A DNA stretch of 64,000 nucleotides from Streptomyces ambofaciens ATCC 23877 (GCF_001267885.1 NZ_CP012382.1:6311001-6375000); one strand, 5' to 3'; counted from the stretch's first letter, positions 1 through 9,657 are shown. Numbers and translations are program-made. Notes: generated by a model from the sequence alone, not told the origin.

Positions 1-1022
1 CCGGTCTCGTACGCCTCCACCGCGTCGACGTGTCCCGCGGAGTCCACGGCCGGCAGTCCGGCGCGGGCGGGGTCGGCGCTGAACGCGTAACGCCAGAGGC
101 GGGTGGGGCGGTCGCCGTCGTCGGGCACCCGCTCGCTCGCCACCAGGCTGCCCGGGACCGTGCCGCGGTCCAGGGAGATCGCGGCGGGGCGCGCCGCGCC
201 GGAGGTGTCGGAGAGCCGGTACGAGGCGACTGCGGGCAGGACGTACCGGTGGCCGGCCGCCGCCCAGCCTCCGGGTACCCGGCCGACCGCGTCCGCCTCG
301 GTGGTGGCGCGCTGGATCAGGTCCATGTCGTACACGTACAGCGCCTCGCGACCACCGGCGCCGGTGGTGACCAGCAGCTTGTCCTGGTACCAGACCATGC
401 CGGAGACGGGGGAGGCGAGCCCCCGGTAGTCGTGGCCGCGGTCGACGGGGACGGCGAGGAGGGCCGAGGCGTAGCCGAGCCGGTCGGGAGCGTCCGCGTC
501 GACGAAGGAGACCCGGGCGAGGCCGCCCTCGGGCGTGCCGTCGTCGCGGGTCCACGCGGAGAGGACGACGCGGTGGGCGCCCCAGCGGCCGTCCGCGTCG
601 GCGTCCCCGGAGGTGGTGACCGCGCCGGGCCGCCAGCCCTCGGTGTCGCCCCGGTCCCAGCAGTAGGCCCGGGTGGCCGCGGGGAGGACCGGCAGCGCCT
701 CCCGCTCCTCGGTCGCGCACTCGGCGGCGTCGCGCAGCGTGTGGTCGGCGGACCCGAGGACGGTGGAGACGCCCACCGGTTCACCCATCGCGTCGGAGAG
801 CCGGTCGAGCCAGGGGCGCGGTACCCGGTGCTCGGTCAGACGCAGGGCGGCGGTCTCGGCGGGGGCGGTGAGGGGCTTGAGGGCGCCGGGGTCGTCGGCG
901 ACCGTGGCCTGCGAGGCGCTGATCATCGTGGCGGCGCCGGTCAGCGCGAGGGCCGCACCGGCCAGGGCCGCGCGCAGCGCCCGGCTCCGCCTGCGTCGGC
1001 GGTGTCTGCCGCGGTGCTTCAT
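1..1022 (-). CDS. Secreted protein of unknown function (3' end outside window)
   Basis: About 340 codons are visible; the C-terminus lies beyond the window edge. The ATG is set by a GGAGG about 5 nt upstream. The product begins with an Arg/His-rich n-region (MKHRGRHRRRRR) and a hydrophobic stretch ending near AATMISASQA, a Sec-type signal peptide. The mature part is Trp/Asp-rich with repeated short beta-like blocks (YCWDRGD, SGMVWYQDKLLVTTG, ALYVYDMDLIQRAT), suggesting a beta-propeller-like fold; that is inference. No catalytic motif is recognised. It is a single gene facing out of the window, with about 245 bp between its start and the stop of the GAF regulator gene. Confidence 0.75.
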   Translation of the reverse strand, partial: MKHRGRHRRRRRSRALRAALAGAALALTGAATMISASQATVADDPGALKPLTAPAETAALRLTEHRVPRPWLDRLSDAMGEPVGVSTVLGSADHTLRDAAECATEEREALPVLPAATRAYCWDRGDTEGWRPGAVTTSGDADADGRWGAHRVVLSAWTRDDGTPEGGLARVSFVDADAPDRLGYASALLAVPVDRGHDYRGLASPVSGMVWYQDKLLVTTGAGGREALYVYDMDLIQRATTEADAVGRVPGGWAAAGHRYVLPAVASYRLSDTSGAARPAAISLDRGTVPGSLVASERVPDDGDRPTRLWRYAFSADPARAGLPAVDSAGHVDAVEAYET

Positions 1023-1267
1023 CAAACCTCCACAGGCACCGGACCAACTGAGCTCGACGAGGGTCGCGTTGACCGGGGAGCGGCTGGTGCGGTCCGTAGA
1101 GGATGCTACGACAGACGGGCGGGTCCGCGGACGCGGACGATGCAAATATGCGAAAACGTGGCGTCTCCACGGTCGGCGCGGGCCCTCACCGGGCCGGGCG
1201 CGGGAGGGGCGTGGCCGCTCGCGCGCCTCCCCGTGCCCTTCCCGTGCCCTCGCCGGGGTGTCGGCGT

Positions 1268-2557
1268 TCAGGGGGGCGGGGCCGAGGTCCGGTGGGCCGC
1301 CACCGCCGGAGCCGTCGAGTGGGGGAGCAGGTCACGGGGGTCCTCCGGGAGGGCGAGCTCTACCTCCGCCGCCCCGCAGAAACGATACGGCCGGTGCTCC
1401 AGATAGGCCCCGAGGTACCTCCGCACCCGGGACATCTCGGCCCGCACCGTCACCGTGCGCGCCGGGTCGCCGAACATGTCCTCGGCCAGGCCCGCGGCGC
1501 TGCGGCCGGTGCGGTGGACGGCCAGCAGGTACAGCAACTCCGCGTGCCGGGGACTCAGTTCCCGCGTCAAGGCCTCCGCACCCCCCAGCACCCGGACCGA
1601 CCAGCGGCGCGGCTGCCCGAGGTCCAGCACGATCCGGACGCCACCGCTCGCCACCGGCTCCTCGGCCGCCCGTACCAGCCAGCCCTCGCCCAGCGGCTCC
1701 ACGGTGCACGCCCCGAGCGCGGGCAGCCACCGCCGCCCCGCCACCGGGTGCCTGGGCAGCACCACCCGCTCCAGGTACGGCATCCCCGTCACCGCCGCCG
1801 TCCAGCCGTCCCGGTCCGTGACCAGGGCTCGGCCGTCGAGCCGGGCCAGCACCGGCGCCGCCACCGCGCGCAGCCGCTCCAGCGACTGCACGTGCAGCTC
1901 GCGCAGCCGGGCCTCGGCGAGCTTGGCGACCGAGTCGACCCAGGCGAGCGTGGCCGGATGCATCGTCGAGAGCGGCCCGCTCACGTCGACCACACCCAGC
2001 AGCCGGCCGCTGCGCGGATCGCTGATGGGCGCGCCGGCGCAGGTCCAGGTCGCCTGGGAACGCACGAAGTGCTCGGAGGCGAACACCTGGACGGGCCGCC
2101 GGGTGACCGCCGGCGTCCCCACGCCGTTGGTCCCGACCACCTCTTCGCGCCAGTCCGCCCCGAGTTCGAAGCCGAGCCCGTCGGCCTTGCGCAGCACCGG
2201 CGCGCTGCCCTCCCGCCACAGCAGCCGGCCCTCGTCGTCGGCGACCACCATGATGTGGTGCGCGACGTCCGCGACGGACAGCAGCCCCTCGCGCAGTACC
2301 GGCAGCACGTGCCGCAGCGGCGAGGCCTCCCGTCGCCGCCGCACCTCGTCGAGGGGCAGCAGTCCCGAGCGGAAGTCGTGCTCCGGGTCGACGCCGCTGC
2401 GCAGCATCCGCTCCCAGGACTGCTCGATCACCGGACGCGGTGCCACCGGAGCCCGTCCGCCCGAGAGGCGCGCGGAGCGGACCTCGCTGAGCATGCGCGC
2501 CGCGCGCGTCGTGTCGACGGCGGCGAGCCGCGTCACGTCCATCGGCGAGAGCGCCAC
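1268..2557 (-). CDS. GAF-domain transcriptional regulator (AcoR-like, actinobacterial type)
   Basis: 429 aa from a GTG preceded by GGGAGGA; longer in-frame starts reach into low-quality upstream sequence and were not used. The N-terminus (RPVIEQSWERMLRSGVD) and the GAF core (VADDEGRLLWREG, GTNGVGTPAVTRRPVQVF, ATWTCAGAPISDP) match the sensory half of AcoR-type activators. The sigma-54 AAA+ domain is absent. The C-terminus (SPRHAELLYLLAVHRTGRS, RAEMSRVRRYLG) looks like a DNA-binding helical domain. In this family the GAF domain senses small molecules and the gene often sits by dehydrogenase genes; no such gene adjoins it here. An inverted repeat about 95 bp upstream of the start may be its own operator. 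Confidence 0.82.
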   Translation of the reverse strand: MALSPMDVTRLAAVDTTRAARMLSEVRSARLSGGRAPVAPRPVIEQSWERMLRSGVDPEHDFRSGLLPLDEVRRRREASPLRHVLPVLREGLLSVADVAHHIMVVADDEGRLLWREGSAPVLRKADGLGFELGADWREEVVGTNGVGTPAVTRRPVQVFASEHFVRSQATWTCAGAPISDPRSGRLLGVVDVSGPLSTMHPATLAWVDSVAKLAEARLRELHVQSLERLRAVAAPVLARLDGRALVTDRDGWTAAVTGMPYLERVVLPRHPVAGRRWLPALGACTVEPLGEGWLVRAAEEPVASGGVRIVLDLGQPRRWSVRVLGGAEALTRELSPRHAELLYLLAVHRTGRSAAGLAEDMFGDPARTVTVRAEMSRVRRYLGAYLEHRPYRFCGAAEVELALPEDPRDLLPHSTAPAVAAHRTSAPPP

Positions 2558-2648
2558 TGGTCCCCGTCCTCCCGGAAGCAGGATGTCCGTCACGTACCGA
2601 CCGCTTGCCCGTGCCCACAGGACACAGTCCGCGCATGGCCGGTGGCAA

Positions 2649-2666
2649 GTTGCAACCCCCTGCAAC
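2649..2666. promoter_or_regulatory. Inverted repeat GTTGCA-N6-TGCAAC upstream of the GAF regulator
   Basis: A perfect 6-bp inverted repeat with a 6-bp C-rich spacer lies between the GAF regulator start (2557) and the aidB stop (2801). AcoR-class regulators bind palindromic upstream sites, so autoregulation is plausible. Only the symmetry is seen; the binding protein is inferred. Confidence 0.4.
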
Positions 2667-2749
2667 CCTGGTCGACGGCGCCGGCCGGTGTCCACACTTG
2701 AACCACGTCGCCCCGTGCGGCGTACGCGGCCCGAACGGGCCCGTGGGGT

Positions 2750-2783
2750 GGGGGTGGTGCCGTGTCGGCGCAGCACCACCCCC
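2750..2783 (-). terminator. Rho-independent-like hairpin after aidB
   Basis: An 11-bp perfect stem (GGGGGTGGTGC / GCACCACCCCC) with a 12-nt loop ends about 17 bp past the stop of the minus-strand aidB gene. There is no T-tract, as is usual in Streptomyces. Confidence 0.7.
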
Positions 2784-2800
2784 GCGCCACGCGGGCGGGA

Positions 2801-4444
2801 TCAGGCCACCGGGGCGGCCCGCTCCACGACCGACGCCAGGTCGAGCGTGGGCGGCAGCGTGCCGAAGGCCGCGCCCCCGTCGCCGCCCAGCCGGGCGGCG
2901 CAGAACGCGTCGGCGACCTCGGGCGGCGCGTACCGCACCAGCAGCGAGCCCTGGAGCACCAGCGCCAGCCGCTCCACCAGCCGCCGGGCCCGCCCCTCGG
3001 CGGCCCCCAGGTCGGCCAGTTCCGTCAGCAGCCCCCTGATCGCCGCGTCCAGACGGTGGTCGGCGCCGCGCGCCAGGCCCACCTCCGTCAGGTAGGCGTC
3101 CATCGCCAGCGGTTCCCGCCCGAGCGCCCTGAGCACGTCCAGCGCCTGTACGTTGCCGGCGCCCTCCCAGATCGAGTTCAGCGGCGACTCGCGCACCAGC
3201 CGGGGCATCCCGGACTCCTCGACGTACCCGTTGCCGCCCAGGCACTCGGCGGCCTCCACCGCCACCGGCGCGCACCGCTTGGTCACCCAGTACTTGGCCG
3301 CCGGCACCGCCAGCCGCAGCAGCGCCCGCTCCCGCTCGTCACCGCCGTCGGCGGCGTCCTGGGCCGCCGCCAGCCGCAGCGCCAGCGTGGTCGCCGCCTC
3401 CGACTCGATCGCGAGGTCCGCGAGGACGTTGCGCATGAGCGGCTGGTCGACCAGCTTCGCGCCGAACGCCTCCCGGTACGTGCAGTGGTGCACCGCCTGG
3501 GCGACGGCCTGCCGCATCAGTCCCGCCGACCCCAGGACGCAGTCCAGCCGGGTCGCCGCCACCATGCCGATGATGGTGCGCACCCCGCGCCCCTCCTCGC
3601 CGACCCGGCGCGCCCAGGTCCCGTCGAACTCGACCTCGGCGGAGGCGTTGGACCGGTTGCCCAGCTTGTCCTTGAGCCGCTGGATCAGGAACACGTTGCG
3701 GGTCCCGTCCGCCAGGACGCGCGGTACCAGGAAGCAGGTCGGACCGCCCGGGGCCCGGGCGAGCACCAGGAAGCCGTCCGACATCGGCGCCGAGCAGAAC
3801 CACTTGTGCCCGGTCAGCTCGTACGTGCCGTCCTCGGCCAGCGGGCGGGCGGCGGTGGTGCCCGCCCGGACGTCGCTGCCGCCCTGCTTCTCCGTCATGG
3901 CCATGCCGAACAGGACCCCGGCCTTCAGCGGGGCGGGCCGCAGCTCCCGGTCGTACACCCGGGAGGTCAGCCGCGGCTCCCACTCCGCGGCGAGCTCCGG
4001 GTCGGCGCGCAGGGCCGGCACGGCCGCGTGGGTCATCGACAGGGGGCAGCAGTTGCCGGCCTCCACCTGGGTCCACATGAGGAAACCGGCGGCGCGCGTC
4101 ACCTGCCCGCCCGGCCGGGACCAGGCCGCGGTCAGGCCGGCCGCGACGCCCTTGCCCAGCAGCCGGTGCCAGGCCGGGTGGAAGTCGACCTCGTCGACGC
4201 GGTGGCCGTAGCGGTCGTGGGAGCGCAGGGTCGGGGGGTTCTCGTCGGCCTGCGCGGCCCACTCCCGGGTCTGGAGGGAACCGCAGCTGCGGCCCAGGCC
4301 CGACAGCTCGGCCCGCGCCTCCTCGCGCAGCTCCGGTGCCAGGTGCCGCTCGACCGCGGCCGTCAGCGCCCGGTCGGTGGTGAACACGTCGTGGCCGACC
4401 AGCGGCGGGGCCTGATTCGTCACGGTGTGGGTACTGCCTGCCAT
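2801..4444 (-). CDS. aidB: AidB-like acyl-CoA dehydrogenase family protein
   Basis: 547 aa, close to E. coli AidB (about 540). Landmarks in order: N-terminal PPLVGHDVFTTDRALTAAV, substrate/FAD region MTEKQGGSDVRAGTTAA, TGHKWFCSAPMSDGFLVLA, and the C-terminal helical domain with ECLGGNGYVEESGMPRL and SIWEGAGNVQALD. These are the AidB signature blocks rather than those of fatty-acid acyl-CoA dehydrogenases. AidB is an FAD flavoprotein that binds DNA and belongs to the alkylation response in E. coli; its true substrate is unsettled. The start is the ATG giving MAGSTHTVTNQAP. The frame stays open for another 1.2 kb upstream, but that part is antisense to the next gene. Ada-AlkA and Ogt are encoded 35 kb away in this window. 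Confidence 0.9.
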   Translation of the reverse strand: MAGSTHTVTNQAPPLVGHDVFTTDRALTAAVERHLAPELREEARAELSGLGRSCGSLQTREWAAQADENPPTLRSHDRYGHRVDEVDFHPAWHRLLGKGVAAGLTAAWSRPGGQVTRAAGFLMWTQVEAGNCCPLSMTHAAVPALRADPELAAEWEPRLTSRVYDRELRPAPLKAGVLFGMAMTEKQGGSDVRAGTTAARPLAEDGTYELTGHKWFCSAPMSDGFLVLARAPGGPTCFLVPRVLADGTRNVFLIQRLKDKLGNRSNASAEVEFDGTWARRVGEEGRGVRTIIGMVAATRLDCVLGSAGLMRQAVAQAVHHCTYREAFGAKLVDQPLMRNVLADLAIESEAATTLALRLAAAQDAADGGDERERALLRLAVPAAKYWVTKRCAPVAVEAAECLGGNGYVEESGMPRLVRESPLNSIWEGAGNVQALDVLRALGREPLAMDAYLTEVGLARGADHRLDAAIRGLLTELADLGAAEGRARRLVERLALVLQGSLLVRYAPPEVADAFCAARLGGDGGAAFGTLPPTLDLASVVERAAPVA

Positions 4445-4543
4445 GACCGTGAACCTACCGTGCCGTCGGCCGGTGCGGAGGCGGCACCGGCCGACGGGCG
4501 TCCGCGGATGAGTGCGGCCCCCGGCTGCGGATACCTTTAGGGC

Positions 4544-5677
4544 GTGCAGCCAGCAAGTGAATCCCCCGAACGGCCCTCCGGCCGGCTCCATCGCGCCCGG
4601 GTCCTGTACCGGAACGTCTCCAAACGCAGGACCGCCTGGCTGCTCCTCAAGGACACCGTCAACTCGTGCATGGAGTACCGCATCCTCGGCCTGGCCGCCG
4701 AGGCCGCGTTCTTCACCCTGCTGTCGGTGCCGCCCCTGCTGCTGAGCGTCCTCGGGCTGATCGGCTACGTCGACCTGTGGATCGGCGCCGACACCACCGA
4801 GAGCCTGCGCACCAACATCCTGGACGCCTCCCGCGCGGTGCTCTCCGAGCGGGGCGTCCAGCAGATCACCGAGCCGATCCTGGACGACGTGACCAAGGGC
4901 GGCCGGCCCGACGTCATCTCCATCGGCTTCCTGTTCGCCCTGTGGTCGGGCTCCCGCGCGGTGAACGTCTTCATCGACACCATCACCGTGATGTACGGCC
5001 TCGACGGCGTCCGGGGGATCGTCAAGACCCGCCTCATGGCCTTCCTGCTGTTCCTGGTGGCCCTGCTGATCGGGTCGATCGCGCTGCCGCTGATGGTGGC
5101 CGGACCCGATGCCGTGGTGCGGATCGTGCCGTGGTCGACGACGGTCGTCCAGGTGCTGTACTGGCCGGTCGTCATCATCCTGTCCATCGCGTTCCTGACC
5201 ACGCTGTACCACGTCTCGGTGCCCGTGCGCTCCCCGTGGATCGAGGACGTGCCCGGCGCGCTGGTGGCCCTCGCGATGTGGGTGCTCGGCAGTTTCCTGC
5301 TGCGCATCTACCTCACCAGCACCGTGGAGGGCCCCACCATCTACGGTTCGCTCGCCGCGCCCGTCGCGGTCCTGCTGTGGATCGGCGTGTCCGCGTTCGC
5401 GGTGCTGGTGGGGGCGGCGGTCAACGCGGCCATCGACCGGGTGTGGCCCGCCGCCGCCACCGCGGCCGCCCGCGAGGCCAACGAGCGGCTCCGGCAGGCC
5501 CAGATCGCCGAGTACGTGGCCCGTGCCGCCGCGACCGGCGAGGCGGACCCCGACATGCCCTCCGAGTTCCCGGAACGCTGGTCCCGCTTCCTGCCGCCCG
5601 AGGACGTCACGGCCCGCCTGCGGACCCACGTGAAGAACAACCCGCCCGCGAACCACAACAAGCCGGAGGCCTCCTGA
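4544..5677 (+). CDS. YihY/BrkB family inner-membrane protein
   Basis: 377 aa from GTG. The N-terminal TVNSCMEYRILGLAAEAAFFTLLSVPPLLL and the blocks VSIPVRS-like/PWIEDVPGALVALAMWVLGSFLLRIYL and YGSLAAPVAVLLWIGVSAFAVLVGAAVN are typical of the YihY/virulence-factor-BrkB family. About six transmembrane helices are visible, followed by a soluble, charged C-terminal tail. The function of the family is not established despite an old link to RNase BN and to serum resistance. A TACCTT hexamer ends 7 nt before the GTG, so the transcript may be leaderless. It is divergent from aidB, with about 100 bp between the starts. Confidence 0.88.
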   Translation: MQPASESPERPSGRLHRARVLYRNVSKRRTAWLLLKDTVNSCMEYRILGLAAEAAFFTLLSVPPLLLSVLGLIGYVDLWIGADTTESLRTNILDASRAVLSERGVQQITEPILDDVTKGGRPDVISIGFLFALWSGSRAVNVFIDTITVMYGLDGVRGIVKTRLMAFLLFLVALLIGSIALPLMVAGPDAVVRIVPWSTTVVQVLYWPVVIILSIAFLTTLYHVSVPVRSPWIEDVPGALVALAMWVLGSFLLRIYLTSTVEGPTIYGSLAAPVAVLLWIGVSAFAVLVGAAVNAAIDRVWPAAATAAAREANERLRQAQIAEYVARAAATGEADPDMPSEFPERWSRFLPPEDVTARLRTHVKNNPPANHNKPEAS

Positions 5678-5761
5678 CCGGCCGGCGCCGTCCCTCAGGG
5701 CCTGTCTGACCATTCCCGCCGCCTCGCGACGCCCTGCACGCTCCCCCAGAGAAGACCTCCA

Positions 5762-5788
5762 CGACGCCCAGGAGGCCGCCTGGCGTCG
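5762..5788. terminator. Hairpin between two convergent genes
   Basis: CGACGCCCAGG pairs with CCTGGCGTCG (10 bp with one bulged C, 6-nt loop). It sits between the stop of the YihY gene and the stop of the convergent PNPOx gene and could serve both. No other feature is seen in this 150-bp gap. Confidence 0.55.
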
Positions 5789-5833
5789 AACGAGCGTTTG
5801 ACGGCAGAGGGGTGCGGTGGCGTTGGTCCGGGG

Positions 5834-6496
5834 CTACGGCCACAGCATCTGCCTGGTCCATCCGTCGGGTGTGGACAGGTAGACGAGCCGGGTGTGGCGG
5901 CGCTGTTTGTCGCCCTGCCAGAACTCCACCGATTCCGGGCGCACTGAGTACAGTGTCCAGTCCGGCGCCACGAGGGTCGGCTCGCTCTTGATCCGCGTGA
6001 GTGACGTCTCCACCTGTGCATCTCTCTCGGCCAGGTCCGCGAGCGGTTGCGATTGCCGGCCGAGCAGGGCTTCCGCCCGTGCCCCCGCACCACGGGCGAG
6101 GAAGTCCGCAGCGCACAGTTCGGGGGTTTCTCGCACAACCGGTCCGCGCACCCGGACCTGGCGGGCGAGCGGTGCCCAGTAGAAGGTCAGTGCCGCACAG
6201 GGGCGGGCGGCGAGGTCGCGGCCCTTGGGGCTGTTCGCGTCAGAGGCGAACTGCCATCCCTGAGTGCTCACGTCCTTGAGGATGAGTACGCGGGCCGTCG
6301 GATCACCGCTGGCGTCCGCGGTGGCCAGCGTCATGGCGTGCGGCTCCTTCACTCCGGCGCTCAGCGCCTCGAGCAACCACTCGGTGAACAGCTCGACGGG
6401 CGTGTCCGGCGCCGTCGTGGGGTCGAAACCGGGAAGCTCGCCGGAGAAGACCTCGATGTCCCGCAGCGTCTGACGCAGGTTGGCCGCACCGGTCAC
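5834..6496 (-). CDS. Pyridoxamine 5'-phosphate oxidase family protein
   Basis: 220 aa, the usual PdxH length. The GTG start (VTGAANLRQTL) follows GGGAG at good spacing; the frame is open further upstream but lacks a ribosome site. FMN-binding blocks are present: EPHAMTLATADASGDPTARVLILKDV and FASDANSPKGRDLAARPCAALTFYWAPLARQVRVRG. The C-terminus (VRPESVEFWQGDKQRRHTRLVY) is close to the PdxH ending, where WQG and RLHDR residues hold PLP. The canonical final RLxP is here replaced by GWTRQMLWP, so true pyridoxine-phosphate oxidase activity is likely but not certain. Single gene with its own promoter region. Confidence 0.82.
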   Translation of the reverse strand: MTGAANLRQTLRDIEVFSGELPGFDPTTAPDTPVELFTEWLLEALSAGVKEPHAMTLATADASGDPTARVLILKDVSTQGWQFASDANSPKGRDLAARPCAALTFYWAPLARQVRVRGPVVRETPELCAADFLARGAGARAEALLGRQSQPLADLAERDAQVETSLTRIKSEPTLVAPDWTLYSVRPESVEFWQGDKQRRHTRLVYLSTPDGWTRQMLWP

Positions 6497-6666
6497 GTTC
6501 CACTCCCTCAGTCGTGATCGCTCACGTCGAACTGAACCTATCAACCTGCCTGATCCACCTGCTGATTGAGGCTGAACGTGATCCTCGCAGTGATGCCTTC
6601 GGGATTCCGCCCGCTCAGGGGCGGCCAAGGCCCCGTGACGGGCGATGTCGAGCGAGCGGATTCGCG

Positions 6667-6984
6667 CTACGCGTCCTCGACCGGCAGTCCCGCGACGAAC
6701 TCGGAGAGAGCGGCTCCTCGGGGCGGCGTCTGCCCTTGCAGGAACCGCTGGTAGTGGTCGGCGACGAGACGACGAAGGTCGGCCTCGGCCGGTTCGTCAC
6801 CACTGAGCTCGAGGGTGACCTGATGCGGCTCGCCCGTCATGCGCAACGGTCTGGCGAGGGCGTCGAACCCACAGGCGTACTCGTCGGGCATTTCCCACCA
6901 TGCCTCGGCGAATGCTCGGTCCCGGAGGACGTACATGTAGTAGTCGTCATCGAAGAGGACCACGGGGCCTATCGGTGCAGTCAC
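6667..6984 (-). CDS. Small hypothetical protein
   Basis: 105 aa from GTG (VTAPIGPVVLFDDDYYMYVL). The protein is acidic and aromatic-rich (DDDYYMYVLRDRAFAEAWWEMPDEYACGFD broken by no obvious motif), with a C-terminal helical part (AEADLRRLVADHYQRFLQG). No domain is recognised. A shorter distance to any ribosome site is not evident, so the start is tentative. It has good actinobacterial third-position GC bias and is flanked by a PNPOx gene and an NmrA gene in the same orientation. Confidence 0.6.
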   Translation of the reverse strand: MTAPIGPVVLFDDDYYMYVLRDRAFAEAWWEMPDEYACGFDALARPLRMTGEPHQVTLELSGDEPAEADLRRLVADHYQRFLQGQTPPRGAALSEFVAGLPVEDA

Positions 6985-7072
6985 TCGTGGAGTATGGCGC
7001 AACCTGCAGGTCAGATGTGCATCACAGCGTACGGTCCCCGCGACTTCACGGCCCCGCCGCACAGGTCGAAGA

Positions 7073-7915
7073 TCAAGCCAGGAGCGGCCGGGACGCGTCC
7101 GGCTCCCACGTGCCGGCCGTCACGCCCTCCCGTACGAAGTCGCCGAAGTCCCTCGGTGTGCGGCCCAGCACCTGCCGCACACCGTCCGACAGCCGGGCGT
7201 TGCGGCCGTCGAGCAGGGCGGCGAACAGCTCCACCAGGAACGCGGCCTCCTCCGCCGGCACCCCGAAGCCGGCCAGGTTCGCGCCGTACTCGTGCGGCGC
7301 CACGGCCCGGTACGTCAGCGCGCGGCCCGTCCCCTCCGCGATCTCCGCGACCGCCTCCGCGAAGGTCAGCAGCCGGGGCCCCGACACCTCCAGCACCCGC
7401 CCGGCGTACCGGTCGCCGGAAACCAGCGCCGCCACCACCACGTCGGCGACGTCCCGCAGGTCCACGAACGGCTCCCGGGCCCCGTCACCGGCCGGGAACA
7501 CCAGCTCCCCGCGCCCGCGCAGCTCCTCCGCCAGCGGGCCCTCGGTGAAGTTCTGCGCGAACCAGGCGGCCCGCACGACCGTCCACCGCGTGCCCGCCCC
7601 GGCCAGCGCCTCCTCGGTCGGCCGCGCCTGCTCCTCGCCCCGCGCCGACAGCAGCACCAGCCGCCGTACGCCGAGACCGGCCGCCTCCCGCGCGAACGCC
7701 CCGACCGTCTCCGCGGCGTCGGGAGCGCCGACGTCCGTGGGGTGGGCCACGTAGGCCGCGTCGGCGCCGCGCAGGGTGCCGGCCCAGGTCGACCGGTCCC
7801 ACCAGTCGAACCCGGTCGCCCGCGACGCCGCCCGTACGGTCAGCCCGGCCGCCCGTGCCGCCTCGGCCACCCGTCGCCCGGCCCGCCCGGACGCCCCCGT
7901 CACGACGACCGTCAT
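7073..7915 (-). CDS. NmrA-like NAD(P)-binding oxidoreductase
   Basis: 280 aa. The start MTVVVTGASGRAGRRVAEAA gives a Rossmann GxxGxxG motif at residues 7-12 and follows AAGGGAAC; an upstream in-frame ATG would add six residues. Later blocks (AYVAHPTDVGAPDAAETV, VRRLVLLSARGEEQARP, RAAWFAQNFTEGPLAEE, VDLRDVADVVVAALV, RVLEVSGPRLLTFAEAV) are the NmrA/atypical short-chain dehydrogenase pattern. The SDR catalytic Tyr-x3-Lys is absent, as in NmrA-type sensors and quinone reductases. It is divergent from an AraC-family gene 110 bp away, which may control it. Confidence 0.87.
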   Translation of the reverse strand: MTVVVTGASGRAGRRVAEAARAAGLTVRAASRATGFDWWDRSTWAGTLRGADAAYVAHPTDVGAPDAAETVGAFAREAAGLGVRRLVLLSARGEEQARPTEEALAGAGTRWTVVRAAWFAQNFTEGPLAEELRGRGELVFPAGDGAREPFVDLRDVADVVVAALVSGDRYAGRVLEVSGPRLLTFAEAVAEIAEGTGRALTYRAVAPHEYGANLAGFGVPAEEAAFLVELFAALLDGRNARLSDGVRQVLGRTPRDFGDFVREGVTAGTWEPDASRPLLA

Positions 7916-8024
7916 GTTCCCTTGTGCGCTCATCCTCGTCATGGCACCAGTCAACGGCCGGGCGCCCCGCGTTCCCATCGCCGAACGGCTCGCCGGCATA
8001 CGCGTGCGTCTACGCTGTGGCGCC

Positions 8025-8957
8025 ATGGACGCACTCGCCGGACTGCTGGAGGGCCCCCGTGCCCGGGGCGCGTTCATGATCCGCGCCTGTTTCGACCCGC
8101 CCTGGGCCGTACGCGTCGAGGACCGGGCACCGCTGACGGTGATGCTGATGGTCCGCGGCGACGCCTGGATCGTGCCGGACACGGGGGAGCGGCTGCGGCT
8201 GCGTACGGGCGACCTCGTCCTCGCCCGCGGCCCCGACCCCTACACCTGCGCCGACGACCCCGGCACCCCGGCGCAGGCGGTGATCCTGCCGGGCGGCGCG
8301 TGCAGCTACCCCGACGGACGCCCCCTCAACGGCTCCATGGACCTCGGCGTGCGCACCTGGGGCGACCGGACCGACGGCGGCGCCGTGCTGCTGATCGGCA
8401 CCTACCTGGTGCGCGGTGAGATCGGCGGCCGGCTGCTGGACGCCCTGCCCCCGCTGCTGTCCCTCGCCTCCGACGAGTGGGACTGCCCGCTGACGCCCCT
8501 GCTGACGACGGAGGTCACCCGGGACGCACCGGGCCAGGAGGTGGTCCTGGACCGGCTCCTCGACCTGCTGGTCATCGCCGCGCTGCGGGACTGGCTCGCC
8601 GGGCCGCGGGCCGAGCCGCCGGCCTGGTACCGGGCCCTGGGCGACCCGGTCGCGGGCCGGGCGCTGCGGCTGCTCCAGGACGACCCGGCGCACCCCTGGA
8701 CGGTGGCGACGCTCGCCGCGAAGACCGGCGTCTCCCGCGCTGCGCTGGCCCGGCGCTTCACCGACCTGGTGGGCGAATCCCCGATGGCGTACCTCACCGG
8801 CTGGCGTCTCGCGCTCGCCGCCGACCGGTTGCGCGACACCGACGACACCCTCGGCGCGATCGCCCGGCAGGTCGGCTACGGCAGCGCGTTCGCCCTGTCC
8901 ACGGCCTTCAAACGGGTGTACGGCGTCAGCCCGCGCGAGTACCGGGCACCGGCGTAG
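8025..8957 (+). CDS. AraC-family regulator with N-terminal cupin domain
   Basis: 310 aa. The N-terminal half ([37 protein letters not shown]) is the AraC-binding-like cupin domain. The C-terminal 100 residues hold two helix-turn-helix units ([20 protein letters not shown] and [33 protein letters not shown]). The ATG at [10 protein letters not shown] was chosen because TACGCT lies 9 nt upstream, consistent with leaderless transcription. In this family such regulators usually control the divergent oxidoreductase, here the NmrA gene. The ligand is unknown. Confidence 0.88.
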   Translation: MDALAGLLEGPRARGAFMIRACFDPPWAVRVEDRAPLTVMLMVRGDAWIVPDTGERLRLRTGDLVLARGPDPYTCADDPGTPAQAVILPGGACSYPDGRPLNGSMDLGVRTWGDRTDGGAVLLIGTYLVRGEIGGRLLDALPPLLSLASDEWDCPLTPLLTTEVTRDAPGQEVVLDRLLDLLVIAALRDWLAGPRAEPPAWYRALGDPVAGRALRLLQDDPAHPWTVATLAAKTGVSRAALARRFTDLVGESPMAYLTGWRLALAADRLRDTDDTLGAIARQVGYGSAFALSTAFKRVYGVSPREYRAPA

Positions 8958-8967
8958 CCTGGCAGGC

Positions 8968-9657
8968 GTGTACGCGGAACGGGCGTCCCGGCTGGCCGGC
9001 GCGGTGGTGTGGACCAACACCCCGTCCGGGACCGGCTCCGGACGTGTGCTGCCCGACGGCTGCATGGACCTGCTCTGGCACGAGGGCCGGCTGCTGGTCG
9101 CGGGCCCCGACACCCGCGCCCACGTCACCGGGGGCGCCCCCGGCCCCTGGGCGGGCGTCCGCTTCTACCCCGGTACCGGCCCCGCGCTGCTCGGCGTTCC
9201 CGCCCACGAACTGCGCGACCGGCGGGTCGAGCTCACCGACCTCTGGCCCGCCGCCCGGGCGCGGAGCCTGGCCGCCCGGGTGAACGCGGCCCCCGACCCG
9301 GCGAGCGGCCTGGAGGAGGCCGCGCTGTCCCGGGCGGCCGGCACCGAGCCCCCCGACCCGCTGCTGCGCCGGATCGTGGCCGCCCTCGAAGCGGGCCGTC
9401 CGGTCGCCGTGACCGCCGACGAGCTGGGCATGGGGCCCCGCCGGCTGCACCGCCGTTCACTGGCCGCCTTCGGCTACGGACCCAAGACGCTGGCCCGCGT
9501 ACTGCGGCTCCAGCGTGCCCTCGCCCTGGCCCGCGAGGGCACGCCCCTCGCCGAGACGGCCCTGCGCGCCGGCTACGCCGACCAGGCGCATCTGGCACGG
9601 GACGTCCGGGAGTTGGCGGGCCTGCCGCCCGGGGAACTACTCGGCCGGCGCGGGTAG
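8968..9657 (+). CDS. AraC-family regulator, short form with DUF6597-type N-terminus
   Basis: 229 aa from GTG, 10 bp after the previous AraC gene and probably cotranscribed. The N-terminus ([45 protein letters not shown]) is the conserved sensory domain found in short AraC regulators. The C-terminal half has the paired helix-turn-helix ([56 protein letters not shown]). Its stop overlaps the convergent VOC gene by 21 bp. Target genes are not evident; the VOC protein next to it is the simplest candidate. Confidence 0.85.
   Translation: MYAERASRLAGAVVWTNTPSGTGSGRVLPDGCMDLLWHEGRLLVAGPDTRAHVTGGAPGPWAGVRFYPGTGPALLGVPAHELRDRRVELTDLWPAARARSLAARVNAAPDPASGLEEAALSRAAGTEPPDPLLRRIVAALEAGRPVAVTADELGMGPRRLHRRSLAAFGYGPKTLARVLRLQRALALAREGTPLAETALRAGYADQAHLARDVRELAGLPPGELLGRRG

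Noticed and set aside
4445..5713. Upstream extension of the aidB frame to a 970-residue protein
   Set aside because: The extra 420 residues are antisense to the YihY/BrkB gene, His/Asp/Gly-rich without structure, as expected from the opposite strand of GC-rich coding DNA.
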